In this document: positions 44,489 to 55,200 of the stretch, piece after piece
How the letters are laid out: each line of letters opens with the position of its first letter
Position numbering within the stretch: position 1 is the first letter of the stretch
Source: Wallemia ichthyophaga EXF-994
Taxonomy: Eukaryota; Basidiomycota; Wallemiomycetes; Wallemiales; Wallemiaceae
Length of the DNA: 64,000 nucleotides
Assembly (NCBI RefSeq): GCF_000400465.1
Contig: NW_008806290.1
Location: 1-64,000, forward strand
Direction: 5' to 3'
Program-made: the position numbers and the translations under genes
Notes under the pieces: generated by a model
The model's input: only the letters and a program-made list of their open reading frames with translations
Database searches by the model: none
What the model was told of the DNA's origin: nothing

Positions 44489-47350
44489 ATGCCACCACCA
44501 AAATCATCGCAGCTCGGAAACAAAGAAATTTCTTTGTTCAGGCAGTTACTTGTGGGTATATGGCGATTAAAGGAGTATTGGGATATTTTTAACAGCTCAA
44601 TCAAAGCAACTCCACGATGAAAGGCAATACAAGAAAGGCGTTAAAACCGCTGATTCCATCCTGAAGAAGAATCCTGAACACGGCGGTTAGTTTCTCTCTG
44701 TCTTTTTTATCTCCTTCCTCACCGATACACGACAGAAACGCTTGCAATGAAAGGGTTGATTCTTTACAATATGGGCGAGAAAGATAATGGTTTGGAATAC
44801 GTGAGAAGAGGCGTTAGATTAAGCCTCACCTCACACATCGTTTGGCATGTTTTTGGTATCATTCAGCGCCAGGAACACAAATACGAAGATGCGCTTAAAT
44901 CTTACACTCAAGCTTTGCGTCATGATTCTGAGAATGTTGCTTTGATTAGGGATGTTTGCACCCTATCCACTCACCTTCGTCAATTCCAACCTTTGGTGGA
45001 ACAACGCCTCTTCTTGCTTAAAACTCGTCCTTCTATGCGTACTCAATGGGTTAGCGCTGCTGTGGCTTTAGATTTGGCTGGTCATCACGATAAAGCGCTT
45101 AGAATCCTCTCTGACTTTGAATCTACTCTCACTGACCTTGAAAATGCTGATAGCTCTCTCAAATATGAAATGAGCGAGGTTTTCCTCTATCACATCTCTA
45201 TTCTTGAGAAATCTGGCTTGTTTCAACAGGCTATTGATCTACTTGTCGAGCGTCAACCTAATATATGTGATATCGTCGCTTGGAGAGAGTCTCACGCACG
45301 CTTCTTGACTCTCCTCAACAAACCCGATGAAGCTGCAGATGCTTGGAGACTGCTCATTCAGAGCAACCCCGAAAACAGAGCTTACTATATCGGTTTCTTC
45401 AAAACAAAAGGTATCGATTTCACTCAAAACCTCAGCGAGCAAGACAAATCTTCAGCACTCAAAACACTCACCCTCTTCCTCGAACAATTCCCAAAGGCTG
45501 GTGTTATCCAGAGACTCAGATTAGACCTCGCAACCCACAATGCTTTCAGGGATATTGCTCACGAATACCTCACCACAAGAATCACAAAGGGTGTTCCTTC
45601 TCTTTTTGTAGACATCAAAGCGCTCTATGGCGACATTGAAAAGCAGCAAATCCTCGGTGATTTGGCTGAGGGATACCGCACCGAGCTTGAGAAGTCGTGC
45701 AAGTTCACCTCTACAGATGGTGAGTTATAGCGTTTGTTCTAGCGCACAATCTAATACCAACAGACAAAATCCAGCCAACGACTTCATACATCTGGACTCT
45801 CTACTACCTCTCCCAACACTACTCGCAAATTCGCCAATATGAAAAATCACTGCAAGTAGTCAAAGTGGCTATAGAGCATACACCAACACTGCCGGAACTT
45901 TACCTCGCACAGGGCCGTACGCTGAAAAGATTGGGATGTCAATCCGAAGCCACTGAAGCAGTAGAGATAGCCAGGGAGCTCGATGGACAAGACAGATTCC
46001 TCAACTGCAAATCGGCCAAGTACATGATACGCAATGGGGAGATAGAGCAAGCGGAGCAAATCCTCAGTCTCTTTACTCGTAAAGCAGCTCCGACATCTGC
46101 GGCGGATTTGTGCGACATGGAAGCTATATGGTTCATGCGCGAAGAAGCCAAGGCGTACAGCAAAAAGGGCGAGTATGGTATGGCTCTTAAGCGCCTCCAT
46201 CAGCTTTTCGACACTTTCAATACCTGGGAAGAAGACCAGTACGATTTCCACATATACTGCTTGAGGAAATACACTATCAGATCTTATCTCACTGCTCTCG
46301 AGCTGGAGGATGAGTTGAGGGAGGATAGAAATTACGTCGATTCTGCAATCGAGGCTGCTTCAATGTATATGAAGTTACACGATGACCCACGTATAGTTGA
46401 GCAAATCACCAACCCGCAGGGTGTGTACGGGTAGCCTATGCGTGCTAGTACTGACTCAGCACAGCAGATGACCAGCAAGATAAAAAGGCGCAGAAGAAGG
46501 CCAAGAAAGATAAGGAAAAGGCAGCAGCGCAGCAAAAAGCCAAGGGGAAGGACGGTAAAGATGCAGATGGTCTGCCAGCACCCGCCGAAGACAAGGATCC
46601 ACACGGCCATGGGATCATCAAGACGGAAGAGCCACTGGAAGCTGCGGCTAGAATTCTCGCTCCACTTTCCGCCACGAAACGCAAACGTATCGATCTCCAT
46701 CACGTCCAATTCGAAGTGGCTCTGAGGAGAGCGAAGTACGCTCAGGCGATGCGCGCGCTCAACAGTACCAGAGCGCTCGACCCTCACTGTGGAATGCTTC
46801 ATGTGCAGTCGTTGAAATTGAAGCTAGCTAGTGAGCGGATACACACACATATATAAATACGCTGACACATTCGCTAGTGGATGCAGAGAAGCAGAAGGAG
46901 GAAGAGGGTGATGAGATCATGCAAGCCCTGCACGAGGCTATGCACACCCTCATCCCAGCTGACGCCAACCTTGAAAGCTGGAATGCTGACTACTTGCAGC
47001 ATCACTCCCTCCACCCTACCAGGGTACTGGGCGCTGCTGAGGCTATAATCCTCATTCGTGGTCAAGGTAGTGCAAGAGATGCAGTCAACATTGTCATGAA
47101 CGTCGGGAAAGGGAGTGTCGATGCTCAATCTCAATCTCACCCTCTCGACGTCCCCTCGGCTACTCGTATGATGCTGTTCGTCGCTCATCACCAACCCGAC
47201 CGCGTCGAAGAATTGCGCTGCCTCCTCAATACTCGCTTTCCACATCAAGACTCCTTCAAGAGTGAACAACAGCTAGCGGAGCAGAAAAAAGCTATAGAGG
47301 CATCCCGCTTGGAGAGATCCATGGCTGAAGTGGACCTGAGTGCTAAGTAA
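44489..47350 (+). CDS. NAT1: Naa15/Nat1, NatA N-terminal acetyltransferase auxiliary subunit
   Basis: TPR scaffold that anchors the catalytic Ard1/Naa10 subunit to the ribosome. Exon 1 starts MPPPKSSQLGNKEISLFRQL (44489-44552). A second exon gives QLHDERQYKKGVKTADSILK (about 44607-44693), followed by the long TPR exon (ETLAMKGLILYNMGEKDNGL; HIVWHVFGIIQRQEHKYEDA). Further introns lie near 45720-45765, 46428-46466 and 46830-46878. The third part contains SIWTLYYLSQHYSQIRQYEK and LYLAQGRTLKRLGCQSEATE. A Lys/Ala-rich charged segment comes near 46470-46560, as in the family. The end is RLERSMAEVDLSAK. Total length about 860 residues, usual for Naa15. Confidence 0.9.
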
Positions 47351-48184
47351 CCGGTTTGTAACAGGTTCTTTTACAGGTGTGGTGCATTGCATTTTCATTT
47401 TAATTATTTTTTATGTTTGACTGTGTTGTGAGGGCAGTGTGCGAGTATTTTGCATATCGAATGTCATATGTTGCTGTGTTTGTCCTTCATTCTCAATCTC
47501 AATCTCAACCCAACCCAACCCTCGCAGCACTTTCTGTCTAATCGTCACCTTGTCTTGCCTTCCTCCCTAATTCGCCCAGCAGGTAGTATTCGCAGTTGCG
47601 TCTAAGGACAGCTAAAGGAGTGTTTATAGGTTTTGACACATCTTCTAATCCTCATTGTTACGACTTTTCCTTAAACTAGCTGATAGTTCAATTTGGATGA
47701 TGGCGTCAAGATGCATTTATGGGATGACAGGGCGCTTTAAATACATTTTTTTTTGTACTATCAAGGGCTTATAACAGTACTAAGCATTCGATTTTATCAA
47801 ATCTGCTCAAGATATCCTGCAAATGACCAAGAAAGGGTGACTTGAGAGTCCTACTGAATATGTTGCGCTACTCTCGATCTTATTCATCTCCCAATCAAAT
47901 TGATTCTGCTCAACTCAAACCGCAATTGGTTGAGCATTCACGGAATTTGTATAATACCAACATCCAAATCTTCAAAGATGCTAAATCACTCCGATACACC
48001 TTTAAAGCCACCATAGAAAGAGTATCGAGCTACTTGATTTTCACAGATTTCATCAGTCAAAGCTATATAATAACTTTATGTACGCCGTTATCTGCCTGAC
48101 TAGGAACGAGGGTAACCAGGTTCATGAAACATAACAAACAGAAAGCGCGAGCCACATATTCCTCTTTTACTTGTAGAAGGTAGC
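47351..48184. other. Intergenic; one doubtful small ORF
   Basis: A/T-rich interval between NAA15 and the permuted tRNA gene. A plus-strand frame at 47860-48099 (MLRYSRSYSSPNQIDSAQLK...) of about 80 codons has no recognised family and no supporting context. It could be a small mitochondrial-type protein or chance. Short CTCAAT and CCCAA repeats occur at about 47493-47522. Nothing else is seen. Confidence 0.35.
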
Positions 48185-48192
48185 AAAAAAAA
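48185..48192 (-). terminator. Pol III terminator of the permuted tRNA
   Basis: A run of eight T on the minus strand directly follows the trailer that pairs with the leader. Its position after the 5' half, with none between the halves, indicates that both halves are made as one transcript. Confidence 0.8.
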
Positions 48193-48314
48193 GAAGTCTT
48201 ACGAGTCAGGCGCTCTAACCCCTGAGCTAAAAGCGCTTTATGCGCCTTCGCGGATTTGAACCGCGGACCTCCTGATATCGGCTGCTGAACGTTACCGTTG
48301 CGACAGGACTTCTT
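48191..48314 (-). ncRNA. Leader-trailer helix and splice junction of the permuted pre-tRNA-Thr
   Basis: The leader AAGAAGTC (48314-48307) is perfectly complementary to the trailer GACTTCTT (48198-48191), so the two outer ends of the transcript pair beside the anticodon stem. Between leader helix and 3' half lies a hairpin: 48306-48296 pairs with 48291-48282 around a GTAA loop, with one mismatch and one bulge. Next to the 3' half, G at 48279 can pair with C32 (the A-I pair of nuclear tRNA splicing). The three bases A-T-A at 48278-48276 then form the 3' splice bulge, with cleavage AT/A leaving A38 as the first base of the 3' half. On the other side, cleavage after A37 (48200) gives loop CTCGTAA after ligation. 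Confidence 0.8.
48200..48276 (-). tRNA. Circularly permuted tRNA-Thr(CGU)
   Basis: On the minus strand the 3' half comes first. Positions 38-73 occupy 48276-48241 (A38, anticodon 3' strand TCAGG, variable AGGTC, T-arm CGCGG/TTCAAAT/CCGCG, acceptor AAGGCGC, discriminator A). A 4-base linker TAAA (48240-48237) follows. Positions 1-37 then occupy 48236-48200: acceptor GCGCTTT, TA, D-arm GCTC/AGGGGTTA/GAGC, G26, anticodon strand CCTGA, loop CTCGTA. Re-ordering gives exactly 73 nt. The acceptor pairs 7 of 7 (one G-U), the anticodon stem 5 of 5, the D-stem 4 of 4 and the T-stem 5 of 5. Anticodon CGT (48203-48201) and A73 fit threonine. B box GGTTCAAATCC and A box TAGCTCAGGGG are perfect but in reverse order. 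A conventional reading is impossible because each half occurs once here. The structure is seen directly; expression is inferred. Confidence 0.9.
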
Positions 48315-48332
48315 GACGGAGTATTACACGTA

Positions 48333-48346
48333 GATTAAATAATATG
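48333..48346 (-). promoter_or_regulatory. TATA-like element upstream of permuted tRNA
   Basis: An A/T-rich TATTATTTAAT-like stretch on the minus strand lies about 20-30 bases before the leader helix, where an upstream TFIIIB-positioning element would sit. It is a weak motif in an A/T-rich region and may be coincidence, although the gene's inverted internal promoter order could make such an element more important. Confidence 0.35.
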
Positions 48347-48577
48347 CACCGATGTGTTTTAGTAACGTCATTCCCGCATCAAGCTTCATTGGTTAATGGG
48401 CACAAACGAGTAAAGTGTGAAACATGATAGAATGCAAATGTCAGCGTGCTTCTGATAATGATGGCTTAGTTGAAATAGCGAGCTGTCGATATTTCGTAAG
48501 TGGGCTGATCCTAGCAAAAGTCGAAATCAGGCGACGATCGCACCTGTACTTAAACCGCGAAGAGAGAATAAATCAGA

Positions 48578-51011
48578 ATGGAATATGACTTTCAGAGCGC
48601 ATTTCAACCAGTCACGCCGCCGTATACGGATTCAAGCAGTGCTGAATTCGATGAAGCGATCTCATCTCTACTCGATCAATCGCCGAATGGCACGAGTGAA
48701 TTGGGCGAGACGGCTGAGCTACAGGGCTGGCTAGAAACACAGCCTATCTTCAACGCATACGACGATCCTCTTCAATCCCTTCAGTCCCTCCAAGCTAACC
48801 TCATCGGCAACAGTGTCGGCGTAGATCCTCGCCGGGAATTGATGCTCTCTGGTGAACAGGATTTGCAGGGTGTGCAATTTGCCTACCCTGAGCAACCTTA
48901 TCCAGAAAATCATCTTGCAGAAGATATTAAACCGAAAGCCAAGCGTAAGGCCAAGGATAAGGCTAGCGAGAATGGCACAGTCACAAAAAAGCAGAAATCA
49001 GAAGCGCAGAAGCGTGAGTGATATATGATACAAGTCCTGGACTCTGCTAACGATGATGTCAACCAAGAACGGTTCCCAAAACCACCGCAACCTGTACCGC
49101 CACCACCGCGACAAGGTGGTCCGAAGAATCCATCACACAACGCCGTAGAAAGACGCTACAGAAATAACATAAACACGCGCATGCTCGCGCTGCGATGCGC
49201 TGTACCAGCTCTGGTCGCCCAGCCCCCTCAGACGAGCTCGCGGCGTAAAGCACCCCCGCTCTACGTTGAAGGAGTAGCTGTACCTGGCAAGATCAACAAA
49301 CAGACTGTGCTCATTGGCGCCACGGAATACATACGCCGCCTTAGAGGGAGAGAACAGAGGTTGATGCGCGAGGTTGAACTGCTCAGATCCCAACTGCCAA
49401 TGGCAGAGCAGACAGCATGGGCATATAACTGGGGAGCTGTGGATGATAGAGATCTTTACGATGAGGTGGATGACTTTGATCCGCCTGATAATGCTTTCGT
49501 GGATCTGGTCGATGAGCCAGACACCAAGACTAGCACGGAAGACCTGCAGTCGCAAGAATCGCAGGAGTCACAGGATTCACAGTCTAGCGAGGGCGGAAAC
49601 GCTCCTCGCTACCTTCTCGGCATGTTCTTGTCCTTTAGTTTGCTGCAGAAACCATACACAAAGCAACAACAGTGGCAGCATCAGAATATGTTTCGTAGAA
49701 GCTTTGAAGAGGGACATGTTGTTTCGAGCAGTCTTCCATCTAGCGCAGTTGCAGGGGGAGCGGCAGATGAGATAGATTGGAAGGATCATCTAATTCCTGA
49801 TCTTCTGCATCCACATTTTCATGACATTATCCAGACAGTCCTCATCTGCTTGACGCTCTTTGTGTTGCTGTACCCTCTCTTACCTAGCTTAAAAAGAAAT
49901 CCTGTCACTCAAGCAGCTCAGATTGGCTGGATGACCATTCAGCGACTATTGAAGAGCAGTCTTGGTGTGAGCTGTGGAAAGTTCACAGAGGAAACAATTC
50001 AACGCGCTCAGAAGCAGATTTACAAGCCGAAGGGTGCGTATTGCTTTAAATACCAATCACTTCTAACCCCCGAAGACAGAACACTCAAAGATGGACAGAC
50101 TACACACACATATGCTGCTTTCGACTTCGCCCGGGATGAGGGAATCTCCAGTCGCCCTTGCTACAGCAGCCCTGCACACTAAGTCGAGCAAGCTGTGGAA
50201 AGAAGCGCAGGATATGTATTTGGAGAGTGAACCGAGATATGTCCAGTTAGCATTGGAAAGGGATATCGAAGATGCCCACCAGCTATGCACGATGGGTGCG
50301 AGTAATAAGAAAGCCGACTTGAACGTTTTGCAGAAGATCTCCAGCAGCGTCTCTGTATTAGCACTAGAAGAGCTTTGGAGTTTAATATTCACCCAAATGG
50401 TACAAGAGAAGGCATCAGTAGGGGATGTACAACTCATCAACAAAGCTGTTGGACAGTTGGTGAGCTCTACAAGAAATCTACCAACGGTTGACACTATGTC
50501 TATGTTATCTGCTGCCATGTGGGCTTTATTACAGGGCAAGAAGGAGAGTGCGTTGCGTTTGGCAGCGCAATTAAGTGGTAGAACGGCGTCTTTGAAGTGC
50601 CTGAAGGTGTTCAGAATGCTCACCAAGACTTCTGAGAATCTGGACGATGTTGATGGGAAGGATGATATGTTTGATAGTCAAATTGATGAGGAGATTGAAA
50701 GATGCGACGATTTGGCTACTATAGCCATGCTTTACTTGTCACTCAAAATGTCTTTGCCAGGCAATAAAGGGAAAGGGCAGGGTAAGGCGCTGTATAGGCT
50801 CACACTGCGATTGCGCTCTTTGCTTGGCTCACTCGATGAAAGGAAAGGGAAGCTGATTGATGACGAAACTTATGATGCTGCTGTTGATTCTTTGCAAGTA
50901 ATTGGCTACCAAGTTATAGGAATGAGAATGTCGGCAATTGGTGAGACATGTCATGGAATCGGCATTCGTAATTGGGGACATGTCACTCGCATGGATAGCC
51001 AGGATAGCTAG
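48578..51011 (+). CDS. SREBP-like membrane-bound bHLH-zip transcription factor
   Basis: Exon 1 (48578-49013) is an acidic activation-type region (MEYDFQSAFQPVTPP) ending in a lysine-rich segment. An intron with CTAAC branch site (49014-49067) follows. Exon 2 has the bHLH: basic region KNPSHNAVERRYRNNINTRM with the tyrosine diagnostic of SREBPs, loop QTSSRRKAPP, helix 2 GKINKQTVLIGATEYIRRLR, and leucine-spaced QRLMREVELLRSQL. A hydrophobic segment IIQTVLICLTLFVLLYPLLP (about 49825) is a likely transmembrane helix; a second, weaker one is LLGMFLSFSLL (about 49615). An intron at about 50034-50081 leads to a helical C-terminal domain (SKLWKEAQDMYLESEPRYVQ). In other fungi Sre1 is cleaved at low sterol or oxygen; that role is inferred. 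No Scap gene is in the window. Confidence 0.85.
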
Positions 51012-51252
51012 GATATCCAGGACAGACATTAATAAAAAGCTAAATCGTTTAAATGTTTGTATAAAATGAGGATGTGAATGGCTTTATAAAGCTGTCGAGA
51101 ATTACGAACCATGCATGTAAAGTAATAAACCAAAAATGTAAGTGTATTTGAAAATGTATTCGCGAACAGATAAAGTAATTCAATTTTTATGGATGGATAT
51201 TTTGGATACGAGTAAAATCCACTTGTGAATAGAAACAATCGAAACAATCAAT

Positions 51253-51979
51253 ATGTCAGACGTGAGTGGGAGTTGTAGTGTTAATATATGTGCTTAAAAT
51301 CATTAGGCACCAACAATTACCATCGGCAGCAAAGCTCATAGACCAACGACCGCCAAAACTCAAGGAGAAATCAATGGTGAGTTTGATTCGGGCTAGCCAC
51401 AGTAATCTAATCAGCGACCAGCAAACCTGAGATCAGGTGGTAGTGCAGGTGATCGTAAGATGGGCCAAGCCAACAAAGGTCATCAAGGTTAGCACAGTGG
51501 CAAAGACGTATCCACACCAACTAAAAGCTGAAAATAGGCACTGATCATCAGAAAATTGTAAAGTTGGACAGAGAGAATGAAGTAGCACCACCACCAAAGA
51601 TATCTCTTGGTGTTGGTAAAGTGGGTTGTGTCATCAAATCTGTCAAAACCCACTTACGCATGATATAGGCCATTATGCAAGGTAGACAGGCGACAGGCCT
51701 CACGCAAAAGGATCTTGCAACGCGTATTTCCGAGAAGCCTTCTGTTGTACAGGATTACGAAGTAAGCTGATCTTTATCAATTGCTCCCTCGCTAAAACGT
51801 TTTCCAGCAATCGAAGGCAACGCCTAACCCACAAATATTGGGTAAGCTGGAGAGAATCCTCAAGATAAAGCTCCGTGGAAAGGATATTGGCGCGCCTTTG
51901 GGAGGGTAAGTGTGGAGAATACCGCGTGGAGCAAAAGGCTGACGGGCAGCGCACAGACCAAAGAAGAGCGAAAAGTAAA
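51253..51979 (+). CDS. MBF1: MBF1 multiprotein bridging factor
   Basis: Small coactivator that also guards reading frame on collided ribosomes. The gene is split into about seven very short exons: MSD, then [20 protein letters not shown], a poorly defined middle exon, [24 protein letters not shown], an HTH exon with [20 protein letters not shown], and [20 protein letters not shown], ending IGAPLGGPKKSEK (stop 51977-51979). The exon order and the HTH domain match MBF1 throughout. Introns are about 45-55 bases with GT/AG ends (for example GAC/GTGAGT at 51261 and GG/GTAAGT at 51905). The exact edges of the second and third exons are uncertain. Confidence 0.88.
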
Positions 51980-52273
51980 CAGATAACGAATTGTGTAAAG
52001 GAGATGAAAATTAAATTAAATATAATCTAGATCTGACACATTGGATCTGACACAGTAATTATAGATTACAGAACTAGGAACCAACAAGGGCCAGAGCGCA
52101 GTTGAAATGAAATAAAAAGAGTGAATTGAGCTGTAGTGAAGCTATTGAGCTATTTAACGACAGAATTAGAATTCATTTCGATTGTCGGATATTCTTCACT
52201 TATCCACCAGTATACTTCTATATTACCAACTATCAACCAAGGATTGCTTCTTCTAGGCTAAGGGAAACCTCCA

Positions 52274-55200
52274 ATGGCTTTAGCTAGTTTACCAGACTTA
52301 ACGGCGTATCCAAGGTCAACTACTGGCTCAATTCCGCCGCCTTTAGTTGTAAGTGGGGTGTTGTGTCACCATCATACGTGCTAATACGCCATCCAGGGAC
52401 CTTCAATGACTATTGTTAACGACCAGCTATACTTGATTGGTGGTAGAAAGGTCACTGAGCGTGTTATGACGAACAACGTCTATAAACTCGATCTACACAC
52501 TTTACGCTGGAATCTCATCCAATTCGATGATAGCTCTCAAATTCCTTCTGAAAGATACTTCCACTCTGTAGACCTTTGGAACGATAACTTGGTTCTCTTT
52601 GGTGGTCCGTTCCTTTTTTTTTTTACTCCGATAATCTAAGACTTAATTTATCCTTTAGGTATGGCATACAAGGATAATGACGAATTGGCTGTCCTTGATG
52701 ACGTTTTCTTCCTTAACCTCAAATCTCTTTCTTGGATTAAAATTGACACCTCTCTCTCCCCTTCTTACACTAAATCAAATGGCCCTATGCCGAGATACGC
52801 ACACCTCAGCTCCATCTCAGGCGATTGCTTGATTATAGCTGGTGGTCAAGGTAAAGACAACCAGTACATTCAAGAAATTGCCATTTTAGACTTACGCTCC
52901 ACTCAATGGCTTCACACTAGAGCTTACGATCACCAATGCGGCTCTTATCGCTCTGTGGCTGTCTCTTCTCCGCAACGCGTCGTCTCCCCTGATCCTTCTA
53001 CTATTAGGGTTGGCGGTGAAATTCTCCATCTCCTCCCTTACACTGATAATTGCTCTGAATTCGATCCTTCAGATGTTTACATATACTCCAACTACAACTT
53101 TCAAGATTTAAAGAGACAGTTAGAAGTTCTTGAAGCTCCATCAAATACTGAATTCTCGGTAGCTGATCATTCTGGCCTTATGAGAGGTGCCTCCCTCCCT
53201 CCTGGTTTGAGATTTCCAACTGGTAGTATATTAGGCAATCATTTGGTTATTTCTGGTACTTACCTCGCAAATACCTCACAAACCTTCTCCATCTGGGCTC
53301 TCGATTTGTCCTCTTTTGTTTGGCAGCGTATCGACCCAGGTGCTCATTTATCCAGTGGTTCTTGGAACAAAGGTACTCTATGGCGCGATACCAATAGATA
53401 TGTCGTCATGGGTAATCGTGATAGAAGTCTTGTGAATGATTATAACCACCGTCAGCAAAATTTCGATCACGTTTCCTTCGTTGAGTTGGAAGCCTTCGGT
53501 ATATATCAACCTCCACCAGTTACTTTAAGTTTGGACGCCCAACTACTCGGATTACAGTCACTAGTGGATGAAAGCTTAGCTGACTTTGATTTAATTCCTG
53601 AAGGTACCAATGAGGCTGACAGGGAAAAGTATAGATTCCCATGCAGCTCAAGAATACTTGAAGCTCGTTGGCCATGGTTTAGAGCGAGAAAGTTGGCATA
53701 CAATCAGCAACTTCATGCACAGAATCCATCCTCAGTTGCAGAGCAAAGATTATTGTCAAAAACTTTGACTATTCCTGAATCACCTACTGTCGTTAAAGCT
53801 CTACTAGAATGGTTTTACACATCTGCTTTGGTTACACCACTTCAACTAGCACAGCCCGTCTTAGCTTCTTTGTTGGGATTCTCTAGAACATACGGCTTAG
53901 AGCCACTTGAAAGGAATGTGAAGCATGCGATGCATGTGGAATTAGAACCAGCAACAGCTGTGCAAATACATGAAGCTGCCACACTATGTGGAGCTAGAAT
54001 GTTGCAAATACGTGCACTTAAAATGGTCATGTCGAGCAATAAGAGAACTGCACAACAGCCTTTCAATACGACAGGTGGACCAGGTAGCGGAGATGACAGT
54101 GAGACTCGCTTTGCTCAATTTGGAACAAATACCGGACCTGGATTGGGTAGTGCATCTCAACTTCACACTTCAAATTCAACGTCTCAATTTACTAGCAATG
54201 CTAATCAGTACGGTCGTCAAAGAAGCTATGATGTTGAAGATGGTCAGGAGGACCCATCAATTCATCTTGCCAATATGCTATCCAAGTTTGCTACAGTGGA
54301 TGAAGCTAATTACACTGCTGAAGGTGTGGCTAAACAGCCGCACGCAGTGGAAAGACCAACGTCACCAAACGCAGATCCAAAGCGAGTTTCGAGAATAATC
54401 AATCTACCAAGCGTGATGAATTTGCACGATGTAGCCAACGGTGGAATGGAACACAATGTAGTGGAGAATCCACCAGAAGTGCCAGCACGGCCATCCCTAT
54501 CACCACCGACAGTGACCACTAACCAGACAATAAGAAACAGGAGACAAGGTGCGATGTTGACGCCGAATGATTACTCATTGCGTAACAACCAAAAACCGAT
54601 CCCACAGTCAGCAATTCCTTCACCTCAAGCATCAATTCCGTCGCCACATTCAATGTCACCTCCACTCACATCGCCTATGGTATCGAGAGTTGGATCTGTG
54701 GGATCTGTGGGATCCGTTAACAAAGCAAGGACATCACCATTATTTAGATCGCCTAATCTGTCAGTAATGCAGGATGATAGTGTGTACTCACCATCAGCAT
54801 CGCCACGACCATTTGCGAATAATTACAACTACTCCCCACACGCTACTGAGTCAGCCATATCAACGGATAATAGTAGAGCACCATCACGACAAGGTGGTAG
54901 TGTGGGACTGGGATTGGGTATACATGATATATCGCACTCGCAGGGAATGCCGGGAATTCAAAACACACAGGTCACACAGGCCACGCAAGGAATGCATAAT
55001 ACACAAGTCACACAAAGCCCACCAGGATCACAAGGCTCACCAGGACTGTCAGTATCTACATACCCTCAAACGGATAGTCCATCTACACCGCAAGATTTCG
55101 AGCTGCTGTCTGCGTCATCTTGGCATCAAAACGATGAGAAGGTGTCAGAGCAAGCGACCTCCTCTACGACTTCTTTCGATAGAACTAGGTCATATTCGCA

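Noticed and set aside
47860-48099. Small ORF between NAA15 and tRNA-Thr as a gene
   Set aside because: No family, no neighbouring exon and no context; kept only as a note in the intergenic entry.
48199-48276. Reading the two tRNA halves as unrelated tRNA fragments or pseudogenes
   Set aside because: The halves complement each other exactly over the acceptor and anticodon stems and sum to 73 nt. The flanks form an 8-bp helix beside the splice points, and a single T8 terminator follows the second half.
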